Assembly: GCF_902459535.1 (NCBI RefSeq)
Contig: NZ_LR699553.1
Location: 2,604,001 to 2,668,000 of the forward strand
From: Paraburkholderia dioscoreae
GTDB taxonomy: Bacteria; Pseudomonadota; Gammaproteobacteria; Burkholderiales; Burkholderiaceae
Direction: 5' to 3'
Length of the DNA: 64,000 nt
Of this stretch, positions 42,089 to 50,962 are shown in pieces. The first letter of the stretch is position 1. Each line of letters starts with the position of its first letter. A program made the position numbers and the translations under genes. Under the pieces are notes generated by a model. It did no database searches. It was given only the letters and a program-made list of their open reading frames with translations, and was not told the DNA's origin.

Positions 42089-43066
42089 ATGCAGCGCGGT
42101 GTGGCATATGGAGTTCTGGCCGGAGCCCTGTGGGGCATGGTTTTTCTGGTGCCGCGCGTGCTGCCCGATTTTTCGCCGCTGCTGCTGTGCGCCGGCCGCT
42201 ACACGATGTACGGCGCCGTCTCGCTGGCCGCCGCGCTGCCTATGGCGCGCTCGCTCGTCAAACGCTTGACCCGCGAGGATCTCGGCGCGCTGGTGAAGCT
42301 GGCGCTGGCCGGCAACCTCCTCTACTACCTCCTGTTGACAGCGGCCGTCCACCTGATCGGCATCGCGCCGGCGTCGCTGATCGTCGGCGTGCTGCCCGTC
42401 ACGGTGACACTGCTCGGCCGGCGCGACCACGGCGCGGTGCCGCTCGCCCGCCTCGTCTGGCCGCTCGCGATGGTGATGGCGGGCATCGTCTGCATCAATA
42501 TCGACGTGTTTACGGTCGCCGACAGCACGCCGGTAAGCGTTGCCACCAAGCTGCTCGGCCTCGCCTGCGCGGTCGGCGCGCTGGGCTGCTGGACATGGTT
42601 CGCGGTCGAAAACGCCCGCTACCTGCAGCGCCAGACGCATTTCAGCGGCAACGAGTGGTCGGTTCTGTGGGGTGTGGTGACCGGCGCGCTCGGCGCGGCG
42701 TTGTGGCTCGTGGTTGCCATGCTGCCGGCGGGCGGCCCACAAGGCGAGCTGGCCGATGGCCGCTGGCATAGCTTCTGGATGCTCAATCTGGGCCTCGCGA
42801 TCGGCGCGTCGTGGCTCGGCAACGGGCTGTGGAATGCCGCATCGAAACGGCTGCCGCTGACGCTCTCCGGCCAGATGATCGTGTTCGAGACGCTGTTCGC
42901 GCTGCTTTATGCATTCATTTATGACGAGCGCATGCCGCGGCCGCTTGAACTGGCGGCGATTCTGCTGCTGGTGGCCGGCGTGTGCTGGTCGGTGCGCCGG
43001 CATGCGGACGACGATACGGACGGGGCGACACGAATCAAGGACAAGCCGCAAGTGTCGGCGCCTTGA
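42089..43066 (+). CDS. EamA/DMT-superfamily permease
   Basis: The 325-residue protein has about ten transmembrane helices in two EamA repeats and belongs to the drug/metabolite transporter superfamily, whose members export or import amino acids, purines and other metabolites. The N-terminus AYGVLAGALWGMVFLVPRVLPDF and the segment YLLLTAAVHLIGIAPASLIVGVLPV are typical. AGGAG at 42078-42082 supports the ATG at 42089. It is divergent from guaB and otherwise isolated. The substrate is unknown; proximity to purine genes is not strong evidence for a purine substrate. Confidence 0.88.
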   Translation: MQRGVAYGVLAGALWGMVFLVPRVLPDFSPLLLCAGRYTMYGAVSLAAALPMARSLVKRLTREDLGALVKLALAGNLLYYLLLTAAVHLIGIAPASLIVGVLPVTVTLLGRRDHGAVPLARLVWPLAMVMAGIVCINIDVFTVADSTPVSVATKLLGLACAVGALGCWTWFAVENARYLQRQTHFSGNEWSVLWGVVTGALGAALWLVVAMLPAGGPQGELADGRWHSFWMLNLGLAIGASWLGNGLWNAASKRLPLTLSGQMIVFETLFALLYAFIYDERMPRPLELAAILLLVAGVCWSVRRHADDDTDGATRIKDKPQVSAP

Positions 43067-43184
43067 GGCGAAGTGCCGCCGGGGTTGCCTGAGGGCGCGC
43101 TGCCCGCCTCTTCGGCGCAACGGGCACGGCGGGCGCGCGGGAGCAGCGGATCGTTGCGGCTTCCGCCCGCCTGTTCAAGTCCGC

Positions 43185-43517
43185 CTACCGCGAATCCCTG
43201 TTCAGCCAGCGGCGCCCTTCGATCGAGCCCGCCTTGCGGGTCTTCTCGACACGTCGCTGGCGCGATACCTTGGGATCGACCAGTAGCGGCCGGTAGATTT
43301 CCACCCGGTCGTGATCGTTCAGCACCGCGTCGAGCGGCTTGAGCTTGCCGAACACCCCCACTTTCTGCGTGCCCAGGTCGATCTGCGGGAAACGCCGCAA
43401 GATGCCGCTCGCGTCCAGCGCCTGCTGCAGCGTGGCGCCTTCCGGCAACTCCACGGCAATCAGCGCCTGCTCGCCAGCCGACGCGTAGCAGACTTCAATC
43501 GACAAGCGCGCGCTCAT
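43185..43517 (-). CDS. rnfH: RnfH-family ubiquitin-fold protein
   Basis: The 110-residue protein matches the RnfH/UPF0125 family, a small beta-grasp fold of unknown biochemical role that is usually encoded with ratA. The diagnostic segments are SIEVCYASAGEQALIAVELPEGATLQQAL, VGVFGKLKPLDAVLNDHDRVEIYRPL and DPKVSRQRR. Its ATG overlaps the ratA stop by four bases (ATGA), so the two are co-translated. Confidence 0.93.
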   Translation of the reverse strand: MSARLSIEVCYASAGEQALIAVELPEGATLQQALDASGILRRFPQIDLGTQKVGVFGKLKPLDAVLNDHDRVEIYRPLLVDPKVSRQRRVEKTRKAGSIEGRRWLNRDSR

Positions 43518-43951
43518 GCCTTACCGTAGCGCTGGTCGGCGCGCTTCACGAACGACTCGACGAAGGTGTTGGCAATGTGATTGAACACCGGCCCAATGAT
43601 CTTCTCGAGAATGATGTTGGTGAATTCGTAGTGCAGCGCAAATTCGATCTTGCAGGCGTCGGCGCGCAGCGGCGTGAAGCGCCAGAAACCGGTGAACTTG
43701 CGAAACGGGCCGTCCGCGAACTCCATATCGATGCGCGTGGGCCGTTCCATGCTGTTACGCGTGGCGAAGTGCTGCTTGATGCCCTTGAAATTGATATCGA
43801 TCCTTGCCTCCATGCCGGCTTCGTCCCGGCGGCGGATTTCGACGCCGCCGCACCAGGGCAGGAAGTTGGGGTAATCGGCGACGTCGGTGACGAGGTCGAA
43901 CATCTGTTCCGCCGAATGGCGGATCAACACGGTTTTCTGGACATCTGCCAT
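43514..43951 (-). CDS. ratA: RatA-like START/Coq10-family protein
   Basis: The 145-residue protein has the SRPBCC/START fold (VLIRHSAEQMFDLVTDVADYPNFLPWCGGVEI), as in E. coli RatA and mitochondrial Coq10. RatA was described as a toxin that blocks ribosome subunit joining, whereas Coq10 homologues bind ubiquinone; the sequence does not decide between these. The ATG at 43951 (MADVQKTVLIRH) was chosen over an upstream start that adds seven residues. It is co-translated with rnfH and divergent from smpB, the conserved arrangement. Confidence 0.92.
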   Translation of the reverse strand: MADVQKTVLIRHSAEQMFDLVTDVADYPNFLPWCGGVEIRRRDEAGMEARIDINFKGIKQHFATRNSMERPTRIDMEFADGPFRKFTGFWRFTPLRADACKIEFALHYEFTNIILEKIIGPVFNHIANTFVESFVKRADQRYGKA

Positions 43952-44051
43952 AAATTGAACAGCGCGTGGCAAGGGTGGACAAGCGCAGCGGGCTTTCCTT
44001 GCCCCGCTTTGCTAAAATCGTGATTTTAAACGAGTTGGGCACTTTCCATTC

Positions 44052-44498
44052 ATGAGCATCATCGACAACAGAAAGGCCTTCTACGACTACTCGGTCGAAG
44101 AACGCTATGAAGCAGGGCTCGTGCTCGAAGGATGGGAGGTCAAGGCGCTGCGCGCCGGGCGCGGCCAGATCAAGGAAGGTTATGTGGTCATCCGCAATAA
44201 CGAACTGTTCCTGATCGGCACGCACATCAGCCCGTTGCCCGAAGCCTCGACCCATATCAACCCCGACCCGGTGCGCACGCGCAAGCTGCTCCTGCATAGC
44301 GAGGAAATCAGCAAACTGATCGGCAAGGTCGAGCAGCGCGGCTACACACTCGTGCCGCTGAACTTCCACTACAAGGGCGGCCGCGTCAAATGCGAGATCG
44401 GTCTGGCCAAGGGCAAGAAGCAGCACGACAAACGTGAGACCGAAAAGAAGCGCGATTGGGAACGTGAGAAAGCGCGCCTGATGCGCTCGCCGAGTTAA
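44052..44498 (+). CDS. smpB: SsrA-binding protein
   Basis: The 148-residue protein binds tmRNA and brings it to stalled ribosomes in trans-translation. The OB-fold segments DNRKAFYDYSVEERYEAGLVLEGWEVKALRAGRGQIKEGYV and LIGTHISPLPEAS are clear, and the basic C-terminal tail (KKQHDKRETEKKRDWEREKARLMRSP) that enters the ribosomal A site is complete. No ssrA gene is visible nearby. A good intrinsic terminator follows at 44612. Confidence 0.97.
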   Translation: MSIIDNRKAFYDYSVEERYEAGLVLEGWEVKALRAGRGQIKEGYVVIRNNELFLIGTHISPLPEASTHINPDPVRTRKLLLHSEEISKLIGKVEQRGYTLVPLNFHYKGGRVKCEIGLAKGKKQHDKRETEKKRDWEREKARLMRSPS

Positions 44499-44611
44499 GC
44501 GGCGGTTCGGACTTGATGCTGCGGCTCAGGCCGCACAGACGCTGCGCGGATATGTCGCGCTTCATTCGTCGCCAACGCGCGGCAACGAACCTGCAAGCAC
44601 ACAAATGAAAT

Positions 44612-44643
44612 TGGCCCGCACAGTCTGCGGGCCATTTCTTTTT
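44612..44643 (+). terminator. rho-independent terminator after smpB
   Basis: A 9-bp perfect stem (TGGCCCGCA and TGCGGGCCA) with the 5-nt loop CAGTC is followed by ATTTCTTTTT. It lies about 114 bp after the smpB stop and ends close to the stop of the convergent SPFH gene. Confidence 0.9.
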
Positions 44644-44661
44644 CCAGCAGCCAGAACACGC

Positions 44662-45594
44662 TCAGCGCATGTCGGTCGTGCCCTTCCCTTTGCTCACGAT
44701 CGTCAGCGCCGAGGCGATCATCGAACTCATGTCCGCAAGGTTGCCAGGCACGATCAATGTGGTGCCCTGCTTCGCCAGGTTGCCAAACGCGTTCACATAT
44801 TGTTCGGCCACCTTCAGGTTGACCGCTTCCATCCCGCCGTTCGACTGGATCGCAGCCGCGATTTTCTGAATCGCCTGCGAATTGGCCTCGGCCACGGCCA
44901 GAATCGCCGACGCCTGACCCTGCGCCTGATTGATCGCTGCCTGCCGCTCGCCTTCCGACTTCTGGATCGCCGCCTCACGGCCGCCGGACGCGATATTGAT
45001 CTGTTCCTGCTTGCGCCCTTCCGACGCCGCGATCAGCGCGCGCTTTTCCCGCTCGGCGGTGATCTGCGCCTGCATGGCGTGGAGAATCTCCTTGGGCGGC
45101 GTCAGATCCTTGATCTCGTAGCGCAGCACCTTCACGCCCCAGTTCGACGCCGCTTCGTCGAGCGACGACACGATGCTGTGATTGATGAAGTCGCGCTCCT
45201 CGAAGGTCTTGTCGAGTTCGAGTTTGCCGATCACCGAGCGCAGCGTGGTTTGCGACAGCTGCGTGATCGCGAACACGAAATTGCTCGACCCGTACGACGC
45301 CTTCATGGGATCGGTAACCTGAAAGTACAGCACGCCGTCCACCTGCAACTGCGTGTTGTCGCGCGTGATACAGACCTGGCTCGGCACCTCGAGCGGAATT
45401 TCCTTGAGAATGTGCTTATAAGCGATCCGGTCGACAAACGGAAACGCGAAGCTCAGTCCCGGCGTCAGCGTACGGTGATAGCGGCCGAGCCGCTCCAGAA
45501 CCCACGCATGCTGTTGCGGCACGATCTTGATGATCTGCGCCGCCAGTACGATCACGATGATCAGTAGCACCGCCCCGACGATGGTCGAATCCAT
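44662..45594 (-). CDS. qmcA: SPFH/stomatin-family membrane protein (QmcA-like)
   Basis: The 310-residue protein has one N-terminal membrane helix (about 5-25) and a band-7/SPFH domain (about 25-190; RTLTPGLSFAFPFVDRIAY, DLTPPKEILHAMQAQITAEREKRA), followed by a long Ala/Glu/Gln coiled coil. It would form large ring-shaped oligomers in the inner membrane that are thought to organise microdomains or modulate proteases such as FtsH. Its partner is the NfeD-type protein encoded 48 bp upstream, the standard SPFH-NfeD pair. Confidence 0.93.
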   Translation of the reverse strand: MDSTIVGAVLLIIVIVLAAQIIKIVPQQHAWVLERLGRYHRTLTPGLSFAFPFVDRIAYKHILKEIPLEVPSQVCITRDNTQLQVDGVLYFQVTDPMKASYGSSNFVFAITQLSQTTLRSVIGKLELDKTFEERDFINHSIVSSLDEAASNWGVKVLRYEIKDLTPPKEILHAMQAQITAEREKRALIAASEGRKQEQINIASGGREAAIQKSEGERQAAINQAQGQASAILAVAEANSQAIQKIAAAIQSNGGMEAVNLKVAEQYVNAFGNLAKQGTTLIVPGNLADMSSMIASALTIVSKGKGTTDMR

Positions 45595-45642
45595 TACTGT
45601 CCTCCGGTCCCTGGTTGGAATAGTTGTGTGCTGCGAGAGAGC

Positions 45643-46098
45643 TCAGGCCGTGGTGGCCCGTCTGGTTGAATGGCGGGCCGCCACGACGACGAGGCAACTG
45701 CCACGCAATTCCGTGATTTCGTAAAGCTGCGCGTCTTCGGGCTCGCCCGCGGCCAGTTCGACGTCCCATGCCGCGCCGCGATAATCGGCGCGCGCCCGGC
45801 GCTCATGCCAGGCCGGCACGGTGAGCGTCTGACCGATGTCGAGATTGACGTCGGGGTTACGCGACGCCTCCTTGCGCGTTCTGCGGCCAAACCGCGAACG
45901 CCTGAGCAGCAGCACCGCCGCCAGCGCAACCACGGCCGCGGTGGCGAACTGAACGTCGGCCGCGGCGCCCGCGAGGTGCGCGATGGCGGCCGCCACGCAG
46001 CCGAGCGCGATCATCAATAGATAGAACGTGCCGCTCAGCAACTCCAGCACGACCAGCACGCCCGCCCCGATCCACCAGAACAATCCACCTGGCGCCAC
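45643..46098 (-). CDS. NfeD-family membrane protein
   Basis: The 151-residue protein has two to three hydrophobic helices (about 6-70) and a C-terminal OB-fold domain (about 88-145; DIGQTLTVPAWHERRARADYRGAAWDVELA), as in short NfeD proteins. It is thought to work with the SPFH protein encoded next. A GTG at 46098 is taken as the start because GGAGG lies five bases upstream; GTG codons at 46110 and 46122 are in frame, but the latter falls inside a terminator hairpin. The closeness of that hairpin raises the question of how the gene is transcribed. Confidence 0.88.
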   Translation of the reverse strand: MAPGGLFWWIGAGVLVVLELLSGTFYLLMIALGCVAAAIAHLAGAAADVQFATAAVVALAAVLLLRRSRFGRRTRKEASRNPDVNLDIGQTLTVPAWHERRARADYRGAAWDVELAAGEPEDAQLYEITELRGSCLVVVAARHSTRRATTA

Positions 46099-46116
46099 GT
46101 CGACCTCCACAAAGCA

Positions 46117-46143
46117 AAACACCCCGGATCTACCGGGGTGTTT
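46117..46143 (-). terminator. hairpin terminator between ppsA and nfeD
   Basis: An 11-bp perfect stem (AAACACCCCGG with its complement, loop ATCTA) is followed on the minus strand by TGCTTTG within a T-rich run. It lies 124 bp after the ppsA stop and only 19 bp before the proposed nfeD start. Confidence 0.75.
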
Positions 46144-46232
46144 ATAGCACGAAGCGGGTGCATTTTAACGGGCGGCGCAGTACGGTTTAACGTGCATGAG
46201 GCTCACGTTTGAAATACCGCATCGCGCGTTAT

Positions 46233-46257
46233 GCATGCCGCTTAGGAAACGGCATGC
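46233..46257. repeat. hairpin just after the ppsA stop
   Basis: GCATGCCG and CGGCATGC form a perfect 8-bp stem with a 9-nt loop, starting 10 bp after the ppsA stop codon. It has no T-run, so it may stabilise the 3' end rather than terminate. Confidence 0.5.
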
Positions 46258-46266
46258 TGCCTCGCT

Positions 46267-48669
46267 TTACTTCGTCGATTTCGCCAGTTGCTGCCACGTC
46301 TCGATGATCGTATCCGGGTTCAGCGAGATCGACTTGATGCCTTCATCGGTCAGCCATTGCGCAAAGTCCGGATGATCCGACGGGCCCTGGCCGCAGATAC
46401 CGACGTACTTGTCCAGTCGCAGACATGTGTCGATCGCGCGCTTCAACAGGAACTTGACCGCCGGATCGCGCTCGTCGAAATCCACCGCCAGCAGTTCCAT
46501 GCCCGAGTCGCGGTCGAGGCCGAGCGTGAGTTGCGTCAGGTCGTTCGAGCCGATCGAGAAACCGTCGAAGAACTGCAGGAATTCTTCAGCGAGAATCGCG
46601 TTCGACGGCACTTCGCACATCATGATCAGGCGCAGGCCGTTCTCGCCGCGCTTCAGGCCGTACTTGGCCAGCAGCCCGACCACGCGCTCCGCCTGCTTCA
46701 GCGTACGCACGAACGGCACCATGATCTCGACGTTGTCGAGGCCCATCTCTTCACGCACTTTCTTCAGCGCGATGCATTCCATCTGGAACGCTTCGGCGAA
46801 GTCTTCGGCGATGTAGCGCGACGCGCCACGGAAACCGAGCATCGGGTTTTCTTCGTCCGGCTCGTAGCGCGAACCGCCGATCAGCTTCTTGTACTCGTTC
46901 GACTTGAAGTCCGACAGACGCACGATCACGGGCTTCGGATAGAACGCCGCCGCGATGGTTGCGATACCTTCGGTCAGCTTGTCGACGTAGAACGCGCGCG
47001 GCGATGCGTGACCGCGAGCGACGCTTTCCACCGCCTTCTTCAGATCCTGATCGATGTTCGGGTACTCGAGAATCGCCTTCGGGTGAACGCCGATGTTGTT
47101 GTTGATGATGAACTCGAGCCGCGCGAGACCCACGCCTGCGTTCGGCAGTTGCGAGAAGTCGAAAGCCAGTTGCGGGTTGCCGACGTTCATCATGATCTTC
47201 ACCGGAATCGGCGGCAGTTCGCCGCGCTGCACTTCGGTGATTTCAGTTTCGAGCAGGCCGTCGTAGATCTTGCCTTCGTCGCCTTCCGCGCACGATACCG
47301 TAACCAGCGCGCCTTCCTTCAGCACGTCGGTCGCGTCGCCGCAGCCGACCACCGCCGGCACGCCCAGCTCACGCGCGATGATCGCCGCGTGGCAGGTGCG
47401 CCCGCCGCGGTTCGTGACGATTGCCGACGCACGCTTCATGACCGGTTCCCAGTTCGGGTCGGTCATGTCGGCGACCAGCACGTCGCCCGGCTGCACACGG
47501 TCCATTTCCGACGGATCGTGAATCACGCGCACCGGACCCGCGCCGATCTTCTGACCGATCGCGCGGCCCGTGGCCAGCACGTTCGATTGGCCCTTCAGCT
47601 TGAAGCGCTGCTCGGCCTTGCCGGCCGCCTGGCTCTTCACCGTTTCCGGACGCGCCTGCAGAATGAAGATCTTGCCGTCGCGACCGTCTTTGCCCCACTC
47701 GATGTCCATCGGACGCTCGTAGTGCTTTTCGATGATGACCGCGTATTTCGCCAGTTCGATCACGTCTTCGTCCGTGATCGAGAAGCGGTTGCGCTGCTCG
47801 TGCGACACGTCGACGGTCTTCACGCGGCCTTCTTCGCCCGCCTTGGTGAATTCCATCTTGATCAGCTTCGAGCCGATCGAGCGGCGGATGATCGGGTACT
47901 TGCCTTGCGCGAGCGTCGTCTTGTAGACGTAGAACTCGTCCGGATTCACCGCGCCTTGCACCACGGTTTCGCCGAGACCGTAGCTCGACGTGATGAAGAC
48001 TGCGTCCTTGAAACCCGACTCGGTGTCCAGCGTGAACATCACGCCGGCCGCGCCCACGTCCGAGCGCACCATGCGCTGCACGCCCGCCGACAGCGCGACT
48101 TCAGCGTGAGTGAAGCCCTTGTGGACGCGATACGAGATTGCGCGGTCGTTGTACAGCGACGCGAACACGTGCTTCATGCGATCGAGCACGTCGTCGATGC
48201 CGACCACGTTGAGATAGCTTTCCTGCTGACCCGCGAACGAAGCGTCCGGCAAGTCTTCGGCCGTTGCCGAGGAACGAACGGCGAACGACAACTCTTCAGG
48301 CGAGCTGTTTTGCAGGGTGTCGAAACCCGCGCGGATATCAGCCTCGAGTTGCGGCTGCAGCGGCGCCTCGACGATCCATTGACGGATCTCCTTGCCCGCT
48401 TCGGCGAGCGATTTCACGTCGTCGACGTCGAGCGTTTCGAGACGTTTGGCGATGCGTTCGGTCAGATTGTTGTGATTCAGGAAGTCACGGAAAGCCAGCG
48501 CCGTGGTAGCGAAACCGGTCGGCACGCGCACGCCGGCTTCGGCGAGCTGACTGATCATCTCACCAAGCGACGCGTTCTTGCCGCCGACAATCTCCACATC
48601 GGTCATCCGCAACTGCTCGAACGGAACTACATACGCCTTATCCTTTGCGACGGTAACTGCGTTAGTCAT
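46267..48669 (-). CDS. ppsA: phosphoenolpyruvate synthase
   Basis: The 800-residue enzyme converts pyruvate, ATP and water to PEP, AMP and phosphate for gluconeogenesis. It has an N-terminal ATP-grasp domain (about 1-360; VGGKNASLGEMISQL, FAVRSSATAEDLPDASFAGQQESYLNV), a swivelling domain with the phospho-His in GGRTCHAAIIARELGVPAVVG, and a C-terminal PEP-binding barrel (VPFVRTLKQAERV ... GLRLIMMCEVPSNA ... GFSIGSNDLTQLTLG). The ATG at 48669 gives the usual length; a longer frame exists but reads into the promoter. It is divergent from the gene for its regulator, PpsR, and ends before two hairpins. Confidence 0.97.
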   Translation of the reverse strand: MTNAVTVAKDKAYVVPFEQLRMTDVEIVGGKNASLGEMISQLAEAGVRVPTGFATTALAFRDFLNHNNLTERIAKRLETLDVDDVKSLAEAGKEIRQWIVEAPLQPQLEADIRAGFDTLQNSSPEELSFAVRSSATAEDLPDASFAGQQESYLNVVGIDDVLDRMKHVFASLYNDRAISYRVHKGFTHAEVALSAGVQRMVRSDVGAAGVMFTLDTESGFKDAVFITSSYGLGETVVQGAVNPDEFYVYKTTLAQGKYPIIRRSIGSKLIKMEFTKAGEEGRVKTVDVSHEQRNRFSITDEDVIELAKYAVIIEKHYERPMDIEWGKDGRDGKIFILQARPETVKSQAAGKAEQRFKLKGQSNVLATGRAIGQKIGAGPVRVIHDPSEMDRVQPGDVLVADMTDPNWEPVMKRASAIVTNRGGRTCHAAIIARELGVPAVVGCGDATDVLKEGALVTVSCAEGDEGKIYDGLLETEITEVQRGELPPIPVKIMMNVGNPQLAFDFSQLPNAGVGLARLEFIINNNIGVHPKAILEYPNIDQDLKKAVESVARGHASPRAFYVDKLTEGIATIAAAFYPKPVIVRLSDFKSNEYKKLIGGSRYEPDEENPMLGFRGASRYIAEDFAEAFQMECIALKKVREEMGLDNVEIMVPFVRTLKQAERVVGLLAKYGLKRGENGLRLIMMCEVPSNAILAEEFLQFFDGFSIGSNDLTQLTLGLDRDSGMELLAVDFDERDPAVKFLLKRAIDTCLRLDKYVGICGQGPSDHPDFAQWLTDEGIKSISLNPDTIIETWQQLAKSTK

Positions 48670-48873
48670 ACAAGCCCCTAAGTGTGAAAGAAATTCACGG
48701 CTGTGCAAGTGGGCTCGAACGCGAGACGCCCATTGGAAGCGTGACCTCGCGTCTTGCACAACCTGTTGGAGAAGCAATCGCTGCAAATTGCCAGAAGCGC
48801 CAGAAGCACGACGAAGAAAGCGAATGGACGAATTTACCGATCGATCCACCACGTTCGCCGCAACTTCGCGACT

Positions 48874-48902
48874 AAAATACCGGCCGAAAGCGAGGCGTTG
48901 AA
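48874..48902 (-). promoter_or_regulatory. candidate ppsA promoter
   Basis: On the minus strand TTCAAC and TATTTT are separated by 17 bp. A 14-bp palindrome (TGAACG-AC-CGTTCA, 48899-48912) overlaps the -35 box and may be an operator. The leader to ppsA would be about 200 nt. Confidence 0.45.
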
Positions 48903-48940
48903 CGACCGTTCACGGTGAGTTAGACGCCAATCGCCTGCAA

Positions 48941-48969
48941 TTGCTTATCCAACAGGTTGCCGCTATTCT
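48941..48969 (+). promoter_or_regulatory. candidate ppsR promoter
   Basis: TTGCTT and TATTCT are separated by exactly 17 bp on the plus strand. The leader to the ppsR start at 49202 would be about 225 nt. The rest of the 532-bp ppsA-ppsR intergenic region shows nothing further. Confidence 0.45.
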
Positions 48970-49201
48970 ACCGTGCCGACTCTCGAAATGTGACTGTCGG
49001 ACGAGAATTGCGCCTCGAATCGCGCCCCGGACCGTCCGGCGGCCTCTTGCGAGGCTCCGCCGCCATCCGGGCGCAGTTGCGGTGCCCACGGCGCGCTGAT
49101 TGCACGCCGCTGCAGTCTCCGGTCAGCCACCGGGCAGCGGCGTGAATGCAGCGATGTTTCTTTCGAGCTTTTTTTCCCGCTCACGTTCCCCAACCCCACT
49201 G

Positions 49202-50017
49202 ATGCCGCCCACCGTATTCATCGTTTCCGACGGTACCGGGATCACTGCCGAAACCTTCGCGCATTCGATCCTCTCCCAGTTCGACCAGAAATTCCGCCTG
49301 GTTCGCGTGCCTTTCGTCGATTCGACGGAAAAAGCGTATGTCACGCTCGAAAAGATCAACGAAGCCGTCCTGCAAGACGGCCGCCGCCCGATCGTCTTCA
49401 CGACGCTGGTGGACAGCGCGTCGAATCAGATCGTCAAAGGCTCGAATGCGCTCGTGCTCGACATGTTTCAAACCTTTGTCGAGCCGCTCGAACAGGAACT
49501 GGAACTGAAGTCGAGCCATGCAATGGGCCGCGGCCACCAGAATGCGGACACCGAGGAGTACAAGAACCGGATCGAGGCGATCAATTTCTCACTCGCTCAC
49601 GATGACGGTCAATCGAACCGCAATCTGGCCGATGCCGACGTGATTCTGGTCGGCGTATCGCGCAGCGGCAAGACGCCAACGAGCCTCTATCTGGCCATGC
49701 AGTATGGCGTGAAAGCGGCTAACTATCCGCTGATTCCGGAAGATTTCGAGCGCGGCAAATTGCCCACGCCGCTATTGGCGCATCGGCAGAAAATGTTCGG
49801 GTTATCGATCGATCCGCAGCGGCTTTCCGAGATTCGCAACGAACGCCGGCCCGGCAGCAAGTACGCCGCACCGGAGAATTGCCGCTACGAGATCAACGAA
49901 GCTGAAGCGATGATGCGGCGTGAAGGGATCAAGTGGCTGTCGTCGACACACAAGTCGATCGAAGAAATCGCGACGACGATTCTGCAGGAAATCAGACTGG
50001 ACCGCGCGGCCTATTGA
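49202..50017 (+). CDS. ppsR: PEP synthase regulatory kinase/phosphorylase (DUF299)
   Basis: The 271-residue bifunctional enzyme inactivates PEP synthase by ADP-dependent threonine phosphorylation and reactivates it by phosphate-dependent dephosphorylation. The P-loop-like motif GVSRSGKTPTSLYLA and the N-terminal FIVSDGTGITAETFAHSILSQF are diagnostic of DUF299. The ATG at 49202 (MPPTVFIVSDGTG) gives the normal family length; an in-frame ATG at 49154 adds a serine/arginine-rich leader without support. It is encoded back to back with its target ppsA. Confidence 0.96.
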   Translation: MPPTVFIVSDGTGITAETFAHSILSQFDQKFRLVRVPFVDSTEKAYVTLEKINEAVLQDGRRPIVFTTLVDSASNQIVKGSNALVLDMFQTFVEPLEQELELKSSHAMGRGHQNADTEEYKNRIEAINFSLAHDDGQSNRNLADADVILVGVSRSGKTPTSLYLAMQYGVKAANYPLIPEDFERGKLPTPLLAHRQKMFGLSIDPQRLSEIRNERRPGSKYAAPENCRYEINEAEAMMRREGIKWLSSTHKSIEEIATTILQEIRLDRAAY

Positions 50018-50091
50018 GCCGCTGCATAAGGCAGGCGGCCTGAAGAAGAGACGCGCGCGGCAGCGCCCGCGCGCGTGTCAAGAAAACGGTG

Positions 50092-50877
50092 TCAACCACG
50101 CCCACGCTGCTGGCGGCACTGCTCGAACACACACACGGCCGCCGCAGCCGCTACATTCAGCGACTCCATGCCGCCCGGCTGGGGAATCGTCACCCGCAAC
50201 GAGACCGCATCGCGCCAGATCTGCGAGACGCCCGCCCCTTCGTTGCCGAACACCCACGCGAGCGGTCCGCTCAGATCGCAGTCGTAGATCGCCTCGGCGC
50301 CGTGCGAATCCGTAATGACGATCGGCGCCGCGAGCCGTTCGATCAACGCCTGCGCTTCCACGTCCTCGTGAATCTGCAGCAGGAAATGCGCGCCCATACC
50401 CGAGCGCAGGACTTTCGACGACCACGCGTACGCCGTGCCCGGCGCGCAGAACACTTGCTGAATGCCCGCGGCCGCCGCGCTGCGCAGAATCGAGCCGACG
50501 TTGCCCGCGTCCTGCACGCCGTCGAGCACGAGGCAGGTTTGAGCGACCTCGTCGGGCAGCGGCGTATCGAGCTTTTCGACCAGCAGCAGAATACCCACTC
50601 CGTGCACGACATTCGACAACTGACCGAATAACGCATCCGGCAGCGTCACGAGCCGATGATCCTCGATGCGCGACACGATCGCCTGCGCTTCGTCATGGCG
50701 CAGCGCGCCGTCGGTGACGATGCACATTTCCGGCTGCCCGGCCACGTCGAGATACGCACTCGCGAGATGAAACCCTTCGAGCAGCGCATGGCCGCTCTTG
50801 CGCTGTTGATGCGTCGAGCCGGCCAATGCCTTCAGACGTTTATAGAGCGGATTGTCCCGCGAGGTGATGGCTTTCAC
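50092..50877 (-). CDS. TrmH-family RNA 2'-O-methyltransferase
   Basis: The 261-residue protein is a SPOUT methyltransferase that uses SAM to methylate a ribose in rRNA or tRNA. The three trefoil-knot motifs are visible: DAGNVGSILRSAAAAG, PLAWVFGNEGAGVSQ and IPQPGGMESLNVAAAAAVCVFE. An N-terminal SpoU substrate-binding domain precedes them (about 1-105; SRDNPLYKRLKALAGSTHQQRKSGHALLEG). The start is a GTG at 50877 without a strong ribosome binding site. It is the last gene of the lipid A operon run, 85 bp after rnhB. The exact RNA site is not determined by sequence. Confidence 0.92.
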   Translation of the reverse strand: MKAITSRDNPLYKRLKALAGSTHQQRKSGHALLEGFHLASAYLDVAGQPEMCIVTDGALRHDEAQAIVSRIEDHRLVTLPDALFGQLSNVVHGVGILLLVEKLDTPLPDEVAQTCLVLDGVQDAGNVGSILRSAAAAGIQQVFCAPGTAYAWSSKVLRSGMGAHFLLQIHEDVEAQALIERLAAPIVITDSHGAEAIYDCDLSGPLAWVFGNEGAGVSQIWRDAVSLRVTIPQPGGMESLNVAAAAAVCVFEQCRQQRGRG

Positions 50878-50962
50878 AGGCAGCGAAGGCAGTGAGAATA
50901 TAGGGAAAGGGGTGCCGCTACGGCTAGCTGCATGTGGCGCTCATAGAGCGCTCCTGCAATGT

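Noticed and set aside
43514..44498. ratA next to smpB as a toxin-antitoxin system
   Set aside because: The ratA-rnfH pair is a conserved housekeeping arrangement; the START-fold protein also fits a ubiquinone-binding role and no antitoxin is evident.
44499..44661. ssrA (tmRNA) gene beside smpB
   Set aside because: No tRNA-like acceptor ends or tag-peptide frame could be found; the stretch holds only the smpB terminator.
46288..48681. 797-codon plus-strand open frame opposite ppsA
   Set aside because: It is perfectly antisense to PEP synthase with shadow-like composition; no independent start signal.
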